64,000 bases of DNA from Gossypium raimondii (GCF_025698545.1 NC_068566.1:2277362-2341361), one strand, 5' to 3'. Positions 24,775 to 36,418 are shown, numbered from the stretch's first letter. Notes: generated by a model not told the origin, from the sequence alone. Program-made: numbers and translations.

Positions 24775-25144
24775 CTGGCTTGGGCCCCTATATCATGGGC
24801 TAATGTCTTTGTCCCACACTCTCTCTCTAACTCCTCCATGTTTTCTCCCTCTTCACTTTCAGTGTATACAATGAAGAACAAATTAAGAGCATAAAAGCAA
24901 CAAGATCAAATTCAGAGTAAATTTGAAAAATAACCCCAAAAATCAATGCATCCCTTGATTCCAAAGTAATCTTTAAAAAAAATCCTTTCTTTTAATCAAC
25001 TCATTAAGCCCATCCTTCACCGCCAAATCGAACCTACCACAAAAATTTGGGCAGAAAAAAAAATTGATCTTGATTCTCCTTTCTTCTTCTCTTTTTGCTT
25101 TTCTGTTGTTGCTTCGGTCGCCGGAGATTTGGTTGTGGCCAAAA
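24775..25144 (+). promoter_or_regulatory. IRX14 upstream region
   Basis: Proximal promoter and 5' leader of the GT43 gene. A TTGGGCCCC motif (about 24780-24788) and a second GGGCTAA follow the site-II/TCP-binding pattern TGGGCC often found upstream of housekeeping plant genes, and a CT-rich stretch (CTCTCTCTAACTCC) follows. No convincing TATA box at a fixed distance was identified. Functional claims are inference. Confidence 0.35.
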
Positions 25145-27270
25145 ATGAAGCTTTCGGCGCTACAACAGAGTTATCTAGGTCGTCGGAGTAATAGTTTCAG
25201 ATCATCGGGACCGTTGGATTCTTCTTCCGATGGAGCTTTTAAATCGCCGGCGGCCGTTTTTTGGCTTGTCCTCCATGGTCTGTCTTGCTTAATTAGCTTA
25301 CTCCTTGGGTTCCGTTTTTCTCGTTTGGTTTTCCTTTTGTTATCCACTTCTTCTACCTATACCTCACCGTTTCATTCCCCTACCGAGCTTGCCAAAACCC
25401 TAGATATCCGCTCAGTTATTCCCGCTGACCCCGTCGGGAACGTCCCGTTACCGTTTCCTAACAAGACGGCGACGAACTCCCGGGTGGTTGTCGGGCGGCA
25501 CGGGATCCGGATCCGGCCGTGGCCGCATCCGAATCCGGTTGAGGTTATGAAGGCACACCGGATCATCGAAAGGGTCCAAACGGAGCAGAGGTTACAATTC
25601 GGTGTGAAGGATCCCAGGAAAATTATCGTGGTCACTCCGACGTATGTACGGACGTTCCAATCACTGCATTTGACCGGTGTGATGCATTCGTTGATGCTGG
25701 TCCCTTACGATCTGGTCTGGATCGTCGTTGAAGCCGGCGGCGTTAGCAATGAAACGGCGTCGCTTATCGCCAAATCCGGTCGGAGAACCATCCACGTGGG
25801 ATTCAGTCAACGGATGCCGAATTCATGGGACGAACGCCATAAATTGGAAACCAAAATGCGGCTTCGTGGTTTAAGGTAACGGTAATTTATATTATTTTAT
25901 GCAATTTTAGGGACTAGATTGTAAAAAATTTAGAAATTGATTTGATTTTTTGTGCTTATTTTTTGGGGACAGAATTGTAAGAGAGAAGATATTGGATGGA
26001 ATTGTTATATTTGCTGATGATAGTAATATGCATAGTATGGAACTTTTCGATGAGATCCAAAATGTGAAATGGTTCGGTGCGGTTTCTGTCGGAATACTTG
26101 CTAACTCGGCTAATATCGATGAGATGGTGGTTGAGAAGAGAGGGGAAGAGGAGAATCCTCGAATGCCGGTTCAAGGTCCGGCTTGTAACGTGTCTAATAT
26201 GTTGGCAGGGTGGCATACGTTTAACACATTGCCGTTTGCTGGGAAAAGTGCGGTTTATATCGATGATAGAGCGACCGTGCTGCCTAGGAAGTTGGAGTGG
26301 TCGGGATTCGTTTTGAATTCTAGGTTGCTTTGGAAAGATGGAGATAAGCCGGAATGGATGAAAGATATCGATACATTGGATGGGGATATCGAGAGTCCAT
26401 TGGATTTGGTTAAAGACCCATTGGTGGTGGAGCCTCTTGGAAGCTGTGGACGTCGAGTTTTGCTCTGGTGGCTTCGAGTTGAAGCTCGTGCTGATAGCAA
26501 GTTCCCTCCTAGGTGAGTATCTTATCCTATTCTTCTCCTTATAATATTATTGTGTTGCCTAATGGTACTCAACTAGTTTGATATCGAACTGATTGTAGAC
26601 TAAGAAACTCGAATAACAGATCACTAACGGAATCAATGCGTCTCGACTGTTAGGTGTGTCAAACTTATAATACATCTTTATATAGGGAGTAGCATGGAGA
26701 AATGCCGAATTAAGCACCCGTTCTTACAAATGTCATGGTCAAATATTCATCACTTGTTGATTCATTTATGAAACTAAGTCACCTCGATAGTTTCTTAGAA
26801 TTAAAATGGTACAATGTGGTATAAATAACCACAAATGTTCGAGAAATCGATTGTGTCGAGTATGATTTTTGCTCATAGACTGGAACCATGTGGTTTATAA
26901 CTCAAGTAATTAATTATAGCATTACAGTTGTTTTTTTAGCTTATTTTGTTTTTCGACTTTGATAACTCAGGATCGGTTTCTCTTGCTCGGTCTCCTCCCC
27001 GTATTATCTTCTCATTAATTTTACACATCATGCAGATGGATAATTGACCCACCTTTGGAGGTCACCGTCCCATCAAAACGCACTCCATGGCCCGATACTC
27101 CCCCTGAACTCCCTTCTCACGAGAAGCCAGTGATAGGAATCCAAGAACCAGTCATCAAGCATACTACAAAGACACGAACATCCAGATCAAAACGTCGAAG
27201 TAAAAGAAAGCACGATGAAACAAGAACAGACAGACGCACAACAGGTTTCGACAAGACATTACAAAACTAA
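25145..27270 (+). CDS. IRX14: GT43 xylan xylosyltransferase, IRX14 type
   Basis: Three exons, 25145-25875, 25973-26512 and 27036-27270, with GT-AG junctions and consistent phases, giving 501 residues, the usual IRX14 length. MKLSALQQSYL is the family N-terminus, so I start at 25145 rather than at the in-frame ATG 27 codons upstream (25064). A single type II membrane anchor lies at about residues 37-56, then a stem, then the GT43 domain with PTYVRTFQ, GVMHSLMLVPYDLVWIVVEAG and the metal-binding FADDSN motif (257-262), and near the end LLWWLRVEARADSKFPP. The tail is basic, rich in Lys/Arg. IRX14 works in the Golgi with IRX9 and IRX10 proteins to extend the xylan backbone of secondary walls. By position it would correspond to IRX14-L (At5g67230); I did not separate IRX14 from IRX14-L by sequence. 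Confidence 0.94.
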
Positions 27271-28979
27271 AAAAATCATTAGCCCAGGAATGTATACACC
27301 CTGACCGAGTTGAAACCACCGTGCCAAGACCGAGTTGGGGGGAATGCAGATGGATCTTATCAGGCATTGGGTATGTATCCATGTGCACCCTTTTACCGTA
27401 GGCGAGTTTATACATGCATTTCCGTTTACGTTCCTCTCTGAGTTTCAACTATGTATTTTTTTATCTTTTACTCTCTTCTTTTTCAATCCATAGTTTCTTG
27501 GAGTGATGGATTATATCTGCTTCATCAAGGAACGTATGTTCGTCGAGTCGTTCTCTTTTGTGTCTCGAGAAATGCTCGATTGCGACATGCTTAGTTTTTA
27601 CAAATTTATACATATAATCTTTGTAATAGGGAACTATAGAGCTGTGTTTAGTAGTTGGTTTTTGGTAGATACGACACCAAGAATAATAAAGATTCAGTCA
27701 CATGATTATTGATAATTGCTGGATCTATTGGTAAACTTACAATACTTTTTTTTTTAATTTTATTCATTGTAAAGAACAAGATTTAAAAAAATTACAAAAC
27801 AAAGAATTTATAAGTTTCCAAATTGGTTATTTATGTCCTGGTTTATCTTAACTCGATTTAAATTTTCGTGCTATTCACTTAAATCAAGTCAAATAAAGTG
27901 AAATTTTTGAGTTAATTAACTTGATATATTTTATTTTTTATTTTTAAATCGAATAAAATAAAATTTGTTCAAGTTAAATTTTAGTAAATTTAAGAAAATA
28001 AACAAGTTAATTTAAAATATTATTGATGATATGTCTCAAATTTGTTCTTTTGAAATTTTTTAAAATTATAATTTTAACAATTTAAAATTTTGAAGTTCAT
28101 TTCGATCTTTTTTTATTTTGTTTTGAGAAGGATTAATGTTTTTCACTTTTAAAATTGGCAAAGATTTAAAAGATGTCTACACTAATTTATTATTTAAATC
28201 GTAAAATTTAACTTAACTTTAATTTAAAAATTTAATTTTAATTTAATTAGCTTAGAATTAAAAAAAAATTAACTTTTTCAAATCCGATAATACTATAAAT
28301 GTTACCAACATTGTCTGATCAATTCTTTCATCTTAGTTATCATCTCCAAGTCATTTGTAAATTAGTTCCTTGACAGTAGAAACTAGAACATCAATTCCCC
28401 TCAAATCTGAAAATTCATTTCCAAACTCAAATTCCACATAACCTAATTTAATAATAAAAAGTAAACAATTCGAACTCATCAAACCAAACCCAAACCGACT
28501 CAAACTCGAAACAGTTTGAAATAAATCGAATTCGAAAGAATATGAATCTTAATGATCTAAACAACTCAAAAATAATCTCACCTGAAAAACTCAAGTCTTA
28601 AATCCAAATTCAAAATAACTTGAACTCGAAACCCCGAATAAATCCAATTCCCCCATATAGCAACTTGGTGGTTAGCAATCGACAGTTGACACTTGACAGC
28701 CAATGAAACTAAAGACAAATTAATTATATGCTGTCGACGAAGGCCACTTTTGTAAGTTGCAAGGCTGGATTTTTTGTCATTCATTCCAAAGTAAACAGCT
28801 AATGAAATCATAATAACAGGGTTGACATAAGATCTCACAATCTTCTTTAATCTAAATAACAACGTGAATGTTATGAGTTAATAAATAGGGTATATTTGTT
28901 TAAGATTAAAAAGTACCATCCACATCTAAAACTTTTAATATAAACCAATTGCACTACTTGATTGAGTATTATCAGAAGT
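27271..28979. other. intergenic region between convergent IRX14 and RER1
   Basis: The first few hundred bases probably include the 3' untranslated region of IRX14 (AATAAA-like AATAATAAAG near 27682-27692). The remainder is AT-rich with TCGAATT/GAACTCGAAA-type degraded MITE sequence around 27830-28640. No gene is supported. Confidence 0.4.
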
Positions 28980-29103
28980 AAAAAATACATGTTACCGGCA
29001 GAAGTTACAGGCGACGGCAAATGTTGCATGTTCCATCAATACAAAGTGTTCTTTGTCTGGTAACTTTGGTTTTCTTATCTAGGCTAAACTTTCCCAGATG
29101 CAC
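28980..29103 (-). other. predicted 3' untranslated exon of RER1
   Basis: Nine bases after the RER1 stop codon the sequence reads CAG|GTGAGT (donor at 29713-29712), and a matching acceptor TTTCAG precedes 29103, so the transcript probably contains a 3' UTR intron of 610 bp (29104-29713). The intron contains a hAT-type MITE relic (29165-29317) and begins inside a GT microsatellite. The 5' boundary of the exon is fairly clear; the polyadenylation end is not. Confidence 0.45.
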
Positions 29104-29693
29104 CTGAAAGTTAAATCCAGTAAAGAAAAGCATTAGAAAATGGACATACATTCAATGTCCGACTTAGAGGCGAAGCTAAAAAATTGCTTTAGGAGAGATA
29201 GAAATGAAACATAAATTTTTGGAGGGGTTAATGTGCAAATTTACCATTATATTAACATGTAATTTTTAAAATCTTGACAGGGCTACAAGGGAAATTTACC
29301 ATTTTTTGGGGTGACTGGTGATTATCTGATCTATAAACATTCTAATTGAATTCTAAAAATATCAGTACTCTAAACTGGTCATTTAATTACTGTACGGTCA
29401 GCTTTGGTCTAACGTGTTTTAAAAAACAGACAATGTCAACAGAATTTGGGAGGCTTGTTTCTTCTTCTTTTTTTAACACGTCCGATTCAAACTGTTAACG
29501 CAGTAGGCATACATGTGTTTACGATTTAATCCATGTATTCTAAATATGCTTCACATCAAATCTGAGATACAAATAGACTTGATTTTTATGATACTAATAC
29601 TTTAAGGACTCAACAGAAAATTTTAAAATTTGAAAACCAGTTCAAAATCTGGGTCATAGTTTAAGGATGTCTGGTGTGATTAACCTTATATAC

Positions 29694-29710
29694 ACACACA
29701 CACACACACT
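29694..29710. repeat. CA/GT microsatellite at a splice donor
   Basis: A perfect CA tract (GT on the transcribed strand), about eight units, starting two bases into the predicted RER1 3' UTR intron donor GTGAGT. Likely polymorphic in length. Confidence 0.8.
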
Positions 29711-29722
29711 CACCTGAGGAAC

Positions 29723-31642
29723 TTAATCCCTGGGAAGGTTTGTGTTTTCTGTTGGAGATGCCTTCTTGCTGTCGTATCGCTAACAAAAGAAACAAAGTAC
29801 AACACAATCGATCACACAATCAAATATGCCAAGGAAAAACAGGGATGCCAAGTCACAAAAGGAAGATAGATTCAGAAATACCTGTTTCCCGAATGAGAAA
29901 GGGACGTATTTGTACTTGATCATGTGCAGTATCTGTTTCCTCATAGTCAGGATGAATAACATTATCCAATAGAAAAGGAGTATTGGCCAAAAGACAGGCA
30001 CATCAAACACACTGAAGAATGTCATCACGAAAGCAATGCAAAAGGCCTTTGTGATCGAGTACCTTCACACAGAAAAAAGGCCAACACATGATAGATAAAA
30101 ATCTTAGCATCGAGCATAAAAATTTCCGAAAGGTAAAGAAGTAAGTTTCATGGCACCCTGTATATGCTTTGCATATGCACCTTAAGTTACGAAACAACTA
30201 TAGACGAAGAAAAATAGTCAGAAAAAAAGTACATGCCAGAAATAAAAGCTACTTGTTGCTCATGATATTCGTTTCACATTGAATTCGAAAACCTCAAAGC
30301 TAAAAATCAATTTGGACTAATAAACTGGATTTTGCCAATAGTTTTTATAACCTGGTAAGGTTTCCCTAAAGAGAACACTTTAGGGCATAAGTTTCTACAT
30401 ATCGATACCATCCAATAGGCCAACAATTATTGGGTATAAATGGTAAAACACATTGCATTCCTATGGAGAGAACTCAGATTCAAGCCCTGGAGATGACATT
30501 ATTAGGAGGGGCAACCATGAATCCTAAAATGATTAGTCTTCATGGACTGTAAAACAGACCCGGAAAGAAGATACCATCCAACAAATAAGTGAGAATATGT
30601 GATAAAGCCTATATTAGAATAACTAGCTTCAATTATTATCCAAACAAACAACAATGAAACAAGCTCCAATTAACAAGTACCTCGGAAATAGAAAGAAAAG
30701 AGAAATTTCTAATCATTCTCATGGACTTCAAATGTATAAGCATTGAGCAGTAAGAGTTATGTTACACAGACTCTTAATTTCCCTCAAAGTTACCATGTCC
30801 GACACTTGTATTATGACATATTCGAACATAAGTACAAAGGTATAATACTCTGAACATATGGAAAAGCTTAGAAAAACCAAATATATTTATGTCAGTTAGT
30901 ACTTAATTAACTTTGGGTAACAAAATTCAGGAGCGTGGAAAAAAGAAACCCTACTAATTGGAAACGGTTGATTTAGAATCCATAATTTTTCTTTCATTTT
31001 ATTAAAAAAAATTCACGATTTCTTCATTTATCAGCAATGATCAAAAACTTCAACATTAAATCCTTCTCTCATAATGCCCTGGGAATTAGAATTATCAAGC
31101 AATAAAAGCTTATTTGTTCGATTGAATTGAACTTCTTAAAATTTTAGCGGGTCCAAATCAGTAATAAATTAAATTATCCTAATACTCAAATGAAACCTAA
31201 TTTAACTATAACAATATTCAGATCATTTGACTAAATCAAAGCAGTTAAAACAAACAGTGAAGAGGGGGAACCAGAATTTGAATTCGGGGAGTCGACGGAC
31301 GAAAGGGCGAAACTCATCGGATCCACTGACGGGAAGCGAGGGACCATCCTCCATCTCGGGGTCCACTTGAGGGGAAAGGAACCCCATCAGCAAATTCAGC
31401 AAGTAGATGCCGAGGCCGTAGGTGACGATGTAAAACCCCTGCACGAAGTACACGCGTACGGCGTAGATCAACACCACCGCAAGACATCCGATCCAACGGT
31501 TGAGAACGTGCGGAACCGTTTTGTCCAGGAGGTGCTGGTATCGCCGCGATACCTCGAAAGTCCACCGCGATATGACCGCCGCGGGAGACGACGGGGATAG
31601 ATCGTCGCCACCAAGGGCACCGCCGGTTGGTCCGGTCTCCAT
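29723..31642 (-). CDS. RER1: RER1 Golgi-to-ER retrieval receptor
   Basis: Minus-strand exons 31272-31642, 29882-30062 and 29723-29779 join in phase to 202 residues, typical for plant RER1. After a variable acidic/Ser-rich N-terminus comes [19 protein letters not shown], hydrophobic segments at about 49-66, 70-89, 128-142 and 147-163, the invariant [17 protein letters not shown] just before the first intron, and [14 protein letters not shown] plus a lysine-bearing tail. RER1 is a four-span membrane protein of the cis-Golgi that returns ER membrane proteins in COPI vesicles. The first intron is long (about 1.2 kb) and holds a SINE-like piece (30425-30560). LDKTVPHVL is closest, from memory, to RER1C. 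A 3' untranslated exon is predicted at 29103 and below. Confidence 0.93.
30425..30560 (+). repeat. SINE-like repeat, family B, in RER1 intron 1
   Basis: TAAATGGTAAAACACATTG (A-box-like) followed about 30 bases later by AGATTCAAGCCC (B-box-like), then ATGACATTATTAGGAGGGG. A diverged copy lies at about 39865-39995 (AATAGTAAAGTACATTG, then CGAATTTGAACTTGG). The spacing fits a tRNA-derived SINE. It lies antisense to RER1 inside its first intron. No TSD was resolved. Confidence 0.45.
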
Positions 31643-32532
31643 CGGGGGACCCTTACGTCTCTGTGTGTTTTTGTCTTTTTCTATAACGAACTATTACGAA
31701 GCTTCTTCGACAGCCATCTGATTTTCGGCTATGCTTTAACACATAGAATTTTCCTTCTGGTTCGATCATCGTCCTATACCGGTTCATTTAAACCGGGCCT
31801 ATTTTAAATTTAATAATGGTTAAATGTAAATATAAATAAATTCTTAAAATAAGTGATTTATAATTACTTTGAATTGCTTTTAATTTAATTTGAAATTAAA
31901 AATTTAATGATAAGATAAAAAAATCTAAATTTAAAATTTTTAACTAAAATATAATAATAAAATAATATCTATTCAAATATAAATGATAAATTTAATTCAT
32001 TATCTTCCAATTTCTGCACTTTAAACTAAGAATTAATACATAATTAAAAATATTTAATCCTTAGAACTAAGATTTAATTAATAATTTGTTATTTAAATTT
32101 TACACTTTTTCTAATGTACCAATTTGATACATGTATAATTTTTGGTCCAATCCGTACTTGACAAATAAATTATATATGTTGGCTTTAATTCAATTTTAGA
32201 GTTGATTGAATAAAAATTGTAATTAACTAAAAATTAACATGGCTACCTTTGACACCAAGATATATAATTCGAAAATTATCACAAATATTACATCGAAAAA
32301 TTGTCAAACTCGGATACCGAGTGATATATTAAAAGTTAATCAAAAGATATATTTGATACAATATTAATAATTATAATTTTAAGCTGTAATTTAAGAATAT
32401 TTTGTGCAAATGTTTTTTTTTTTGTTTTGTTTTTTTTACAAATTTAACTTGCATTGTGATTTTTCTTTTCTGAAAGTAATTCAAGTGTTTTATTTTTTGG
32501 GCCTATCCTTAGATTCAAGATTGAATTGGTAA
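31643..32532. other. RER1 promoter side and AT-rich spacer
   Basis: The first 150 bases are relatively GC-balanced and hold the RER1 5' leader and promoter (a TCGGCTATGC stretch, no clear TATA box). From about 31800 the sequence is AT-rich without recognisable genes. Confidence 0.4.
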
Positions 32533-33000
32533 ATATGACCACAAATTCTAAAACTGATTCTGCTAACAATGAAGTCTAAGCTTCTTAAAGTGAAGACGAC
32601 AATGATGATGTATTCTCCGAAAGCAATGGGAGAGATAATTCAAGGGGTCGGAAAAGTAGTCAGGATACGGTCCCCGGCCTGCAGACGAGCAAATAGGGTG
32701 ACATCAAAGCATGGAACTTAGCAACTATCTGTCAAAGAAGTCAAGAGCCTTTCATTGGACACAATGCTATCGAAGACGTTTTAGCAGTATTAACGGCGTT
32801 GGCAAACCTTCCTCTGGACTTGAGATCCTCGGAACAAGCTCGACGCAGGCAAGTGACATCATGTCAATCACCGCTGATGCCTTGGTTTTGGAGATGAAAG
32901 ATTATATGAAACCTGGGTTTGAACTAGATATTGATTTCTGCATTCACAGCAAATACAGCTTGAATCAATGCTATTGTTGTTTTTTTTCGAGAAAGTGAAG
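32533..33000 (+). pseudogene. possible broken coding relic, family unknown
   Basis: From the ATG at 32533 one frame shows protein-like composition with three internal stops: an acidic/Ser-rich part (SEDDNDDVFSESNGRDNSRG), then IKAWNLATICQRSQEPFIG and LAVLTALANLPLDLRSSEQ. After a frame change near 32850 it continues as ITADALVLEMKDYMKPGFE. Codon use and GC content are higher than in the flanking spacer. I do not recognise the family. It could equally be an inserted cDNA-like fragment. There is no evidence of a functional product. Confidence 0.35.
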
Positions 33001-33455
33001 TATCAAATTCGATTACCAGTATCAGAAGCCGAGTTAAGTAATCCGCCAAGGTTCGGTTTAATGCAACTCGAACTCAACTAGGAAAAGGAAGGAAAAAAAA
33101 ACTGTTAAAAAGAGTGCTTAAACCCAGAATTCAAAGATCCAAGCAGATTTTATATATATATATATATATATATGCCACATGAAACCAAGAACATTAAAGG
33201 GATTCAACGATCCGAATTACACCCAACAACGATAACTTGCTGTACCATACGAACACCTATACGCAATCATCAACACAACATATAATTCAAAACATTCTCA
33301 TTGCCTTTCCATCAAGGTTTACAAGTTTCCAAGAAAAAAGAAAATCTAAAGCAATAAGTAAGCATTAAAGAAATGACTCGAGAAAATAAACTTTCAAAGG
33401 CTGCAATGAGATCAAAGCAAAGAGTAATTTCCCAAACATCTACAATTAGATCATT
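33001..33455. other. 3' flank of SKIP2 with TA microsatellite
   Basis: Short spacer between the coding relic and the F-box gene stop codon. A TA microsatellite occupies about 33151-33173. The part adjoining 33455 probably is the F-box gene's 3' untranslated region. No other gene seen. Confidence 0.5.
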
Positions 33456-35090
33456 TCACAAGTTGATATTTAAACTATCATCACAATTAGACCACCTTCT
33501 CAATGTGCATGCTACTAAATTCCTACCAGCAAAATGCCCCAACTTTGACCTCAACAAAGCTAACCTACCATTGCTGCTCGTGGAAGCACCAACAGCGGTT
33601 ACTTGGCCAACCTCCTCACCGGTTTCATGAACTCTGTCACTGACACTAGCCTCGAACCCACAATCTGTGTCGCAAGCATCCATATTGATCAACATCGATC
33701 CCCTTTGTTCACGCAACCATTCGCCGGCATCACTACTCACTCCTCTACATTTCCTCACCTTAATTTTTACCAAATTGGGACAACCGGAACCGAGTGCTTC
33801 GATGGCTATATCTGAAATCGGACATCCCTTGATACAAAGTTTCTTCAAGGCCATACATTTTGCAGCAATGCATGCAATCTCTGTATCACCAATAGTTCCA
33901 CTCCCACAAAGAGCTAACCTCTCGAGCTTTGAACAATTACATGCAATGGCCGATAAGCTCACATGGGTAGCATTAACACCAATCAAAACAAGTTCTTGTA
34001 AATTAGAACAATGCTTGGCTACAGCAATCAAACCCTCATCACCAATCCTATTAGTTCTCCATCCATCAATATGAAGCTTCCTCAGTAGCTTACAATTCTC
34101 AGCTACACAAACAAGTCCATAATTCGAACACTCGGGGGTTTTCACAATATGCAAATTCTCAATTTTGGTGCATTTTGAAATGGCTGATAAGCCTATATCA
34201 CTTACTTGGAGCCTCTCAAGGTGAATTTCCATTAAAGGACTCCTATTGCTATCACTACTGCCGTAATTGATATCGCAGTTTAAATTCTCTTTATAGTTTC
34301 GATTTCGGTTTCCAATTAATTGAAGAACACTATCCCAATCACCTAAACAATGAATAATTTTCACAGTTTTAAGGTTTTTTGATCCAAGCACAAGCGGTGC
34401 AAAAGACTGACCGTTAACGAGCTCTTTCAAGCAAATCATTTTCAACGAAGAAGCCGCGGCTCCAGGTCCGATCGGCTCAGCTCCGTCGTGGATTCCTCTA
34501 AGCCTTTTTACCGATAACTCTTCTAAATTCGCGCAATGATCAAGGACGGCGTTTAAAGCTTTAGCGCCGAACATGCAAGAGCCACAAGAGAGTTTTCGTA
34601 ATTTTTTTGAATTCTTAGCAAATGTCGACATTCCTTCGTCGGTGATTTCGCGGCAACCGCGGAGCTTCAACCGTGTGAGGTTACGGCAACGGATCGAGAT
34701 CGTAAGCAAAGCGTCATCCGTCAAGCTGATCGATTTACGACTACACCGTAAAGCGAGCTTGGTAACGGAATCGAAACGGGTAAACAAAGAAGGCAAAGAA
34801 GAAACGATTTCAGATTGAGCGTTGAGAGATAAACGGTGGCGGCTCCAACCGTCAACGCGAAACCACCGCTTGCAGACGAGTGAACACCGGTTCCGATCAC
34901 CGGGTCCAAGGAACTGGAAAACGAAAGCCAAACACTCATCGGGTAACTCAGCGGTATAATCCACGATCTCCACCACGATTTCGTCGCGAAATCCCTCCCC
35001 AGAAATGAAAGCAGAAGAAGAGGATAAGAAGGTGAAGGGATCGCAGAGGGAGTTTTCTCTGCCCAAAACGACGGGAGGAGATTGGCCCAT
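33456..35090 (-). CDS. SKIP2: F-box LRR protein, SKIP2/VFB type
   Basis: A single uninterrupted exon encoding 544 residues from the ATG at 35090 (MGQSPP, matching the family start; an in-frame ATG nine codons upstream at 35117 is an alternative). The F-box lies at about residues 47-85 (ELPDECLAFVFQFLGPGDR, NRCSLVCKRWFRVDG). It is followed by a long array of cysteine-containing leucine-rich repeats (LKLRGCREITDEGM, LERLALCGSGTIGD, LCIKGCPISD). The product should be the substrate-recognition subunit of an SCF E3 ubiquitin ligase, binding ASK/SKP1 by the F-box and substrate by the LRRs. In Arabidopsis SKIP2 and the three VFB proteins affect auxin-responsive genes and lateral roots. The intron-free structure is usual for this family. 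Confidence 0.93.
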   Translation of the reverse strand: MGQSPPVVLGRENSLCDPFTFLSSSSAFISGEGFRDEIVVEIVDYTAELPDECLAFVFQFLGPGDRNRCSLVCKRWFRVDGWSRHRLSLNAQSEIVSSLPSLFTRFDSVTKLALRCSRKSISLTDDALLTISIRCRNLTRLKLRGCREITDEGMSTFAKNSKKLRKLSCGSCMFGAKALNAVLDHCANLEELSVKRLRGIHDGAEPIGPGAAASSLKMICLKELVNGQSFAPLVLGSKNLKTVKIIHCLGDWDSVLQLIGNRNRNYKENLNCDINYGSSDSNRSPLMEIHLERLQVSDIGLSAISKCTKIENLHIVKTPECSNYGLVCVAENCKLLRKLHIDGWRTNRIGDEGLIAVAKHCSNLQELVLIGVNATHVSLSAIACNCSKLERLALCGSGTIGDTEIACIAAKCMALKKLCIKGCPISDIAIEALGSGCPNLVKIKVRKCRGVSSDAGEWLREQRGSMLINMDACDTDCGFEASVSDRVHETGEEVGQVTAVGASTSSNGRLALLRSKLGHFAGRNLVACTLRRWSNCDDSLNINL

Positions 35091-35200
35091 TTTCGGCGGG
35101 TGGATAATACGCGCCACCGAAAGGAAAGTAATTGAGAATAGCCTCTCCTTTTTATGGGTTTTTCTTTTTTTTTGGTTGTCTGTAATGTTTCAATTAGTTT

Positions 35201-35215
35201 GGGGGGGGGGGGGGG
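35201..35215 (+). repeat. 15-base G homopolymer upstream of SKIP2
   Basis: Fifteen consecutive G on the plus strand, so C on the SKIP2 sense strand, about 110 bases upstream of its ATG, in the promoter or 5' leader. It could form G-quadruplex structure on the template strand and is likely to vary in length and to be error-prone in sequencing. Confidence 0.9.
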
Positions 35216-35877
35216 TAAAGGTTCCTGGTGGGCAGTGAAATTATAAGGGCGAAAACAAAGAGGTTGAAATTTAGGTACGTTTAATTTTGGACCCGTCAAA
35301 TGGGGGACGAATGCGTGTCCTCGTCGCAATCGCCACGAGTCGACTCATCCAGTCATCGCCGATTTTTTATTTTATTTTTCGTTTAAAATATGTTACAAAT
35401 CCCTACACTCTTTGTAAAGTTGAAATTTAGTCTTTATCCTTTTATTTCTAAAAATTTAGTCCTTCTATTTTAAAATTCAAGTACAACTATTAACCTTGTA
35501 AAATTATTTTGTTAAATTCAAGCAGAGGTGAATGCAAAGGGTGCAGGTAGGGGTCCCCCCAGATAGAAAACTGTATTTCAGCTCCTTTAAAAATTATTAA
35601 ATTATAAATTTATATATATGGTAAAATTACACTTTAACTTCTAAAATGAAAAAAAACTTTGTTTAGTTCTTTTAAAAAACTATGAAATCTTAAACTTAAC
35701 ATGTTAAAATTATAATTTTCCCTCTCAAAAAATATAATTTAATTTTGGTCTCTCTAAAATTTTTCTGGATTCACCTTTGAATTCGTGTTCATTACAATGT
35801 TATTTTTTATTTTATTTTATTTTCCACATTAAATTACCCAATCATTTATTTATTATTTATTTTTGCCAAAATTCTTT

Positions 35878-36023
35878 GAGTAAACTATACTTGTAGTCAC
35901 TCAATTATTTATAAGTTTCTTTTTTGGTCACCCGTGAAAAATTACAAAATGATTATAACTTCATAATTGAGTGGCTAAAAAGAAATTTACTAATAATTAG
36001 ATGACGGTTAATGCAATTTACCC
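35878..36023. repeat. short long-TIR-family derivative
   Basis: The left end GAGTAAACTATACTTGTAGTCAC and, in reverse complement, the right end GGGTAAATTGCATTAACC enclose a 146-bp near-palindrome with TTCTTTTTTGGTCAC/GTGGCTAAAAAGAAA arms. The same left sequence occurs at 40303-40378. No matching TSD was found, so whether it is an independent MITE or an internal derivative is open. Confidence 0.45.
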
Positions 36024-36418
36024 TTTTTAAAAGGGTCAAATTTTTCCTTCTTTTTCCTTCTTTTTATAAGGTGCATGCTTTTGCGTGTGATGGGATATTG
36101 GCAATGGTGAGGCCCCACTATGATTAGAAGGTGAAAGCAACATTTAGTATCTCAAAACTTTTTCCTCTAAATTAATCCTTGAATTTCGTAAAAAATTTAA
36201 ATTTGGTCCTTTAATTTGGATTTTGTTAATAAATGATAATGTATCACTATGGTATTCTGTCGCATCATCACTGTGGTATTCAAACACGATTTAAATCTCA
36301 AATTTTGTTATAGGTGTAGGACATTAACAATCACTTCTCTATAATTGGGGTTGTTATAAATAATGTTAATTGTATTAATATTGTATCAAGCATGCTCTTT
36401 AGTTTGGTATAAATTTAA

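Larger units (their letters stand above)
17853..24900. other. long intergenic repeat region, no gene
   Basis: No intact gene. Identifiable parts: a MITE-like GC-ended segment at about 18395-18690; a one-sided fragment of the long-TIR family at about 19018-19230 (AGTCACTTATGT, GGTGTAACGGAAGTC); a palindrome-rich stretch at about 19850-20240; an inverted plus direct repeat structure at 21697-21892; and the nested elements at 22650-23455. The 66-75 codon frames at 18752-18952 and 20018-20245 have no recognisable similarity and lie in repeats. Confidence 0.45.

Noticed and set aside
25064-25144. In-frame upstream ATG extending IRX14 by 27 residues
   Set aside because: The hydrophobic extension is not part of the IRX14 family N-terminus, which starts MKLSALxQSYL; the extension lies in the leader.
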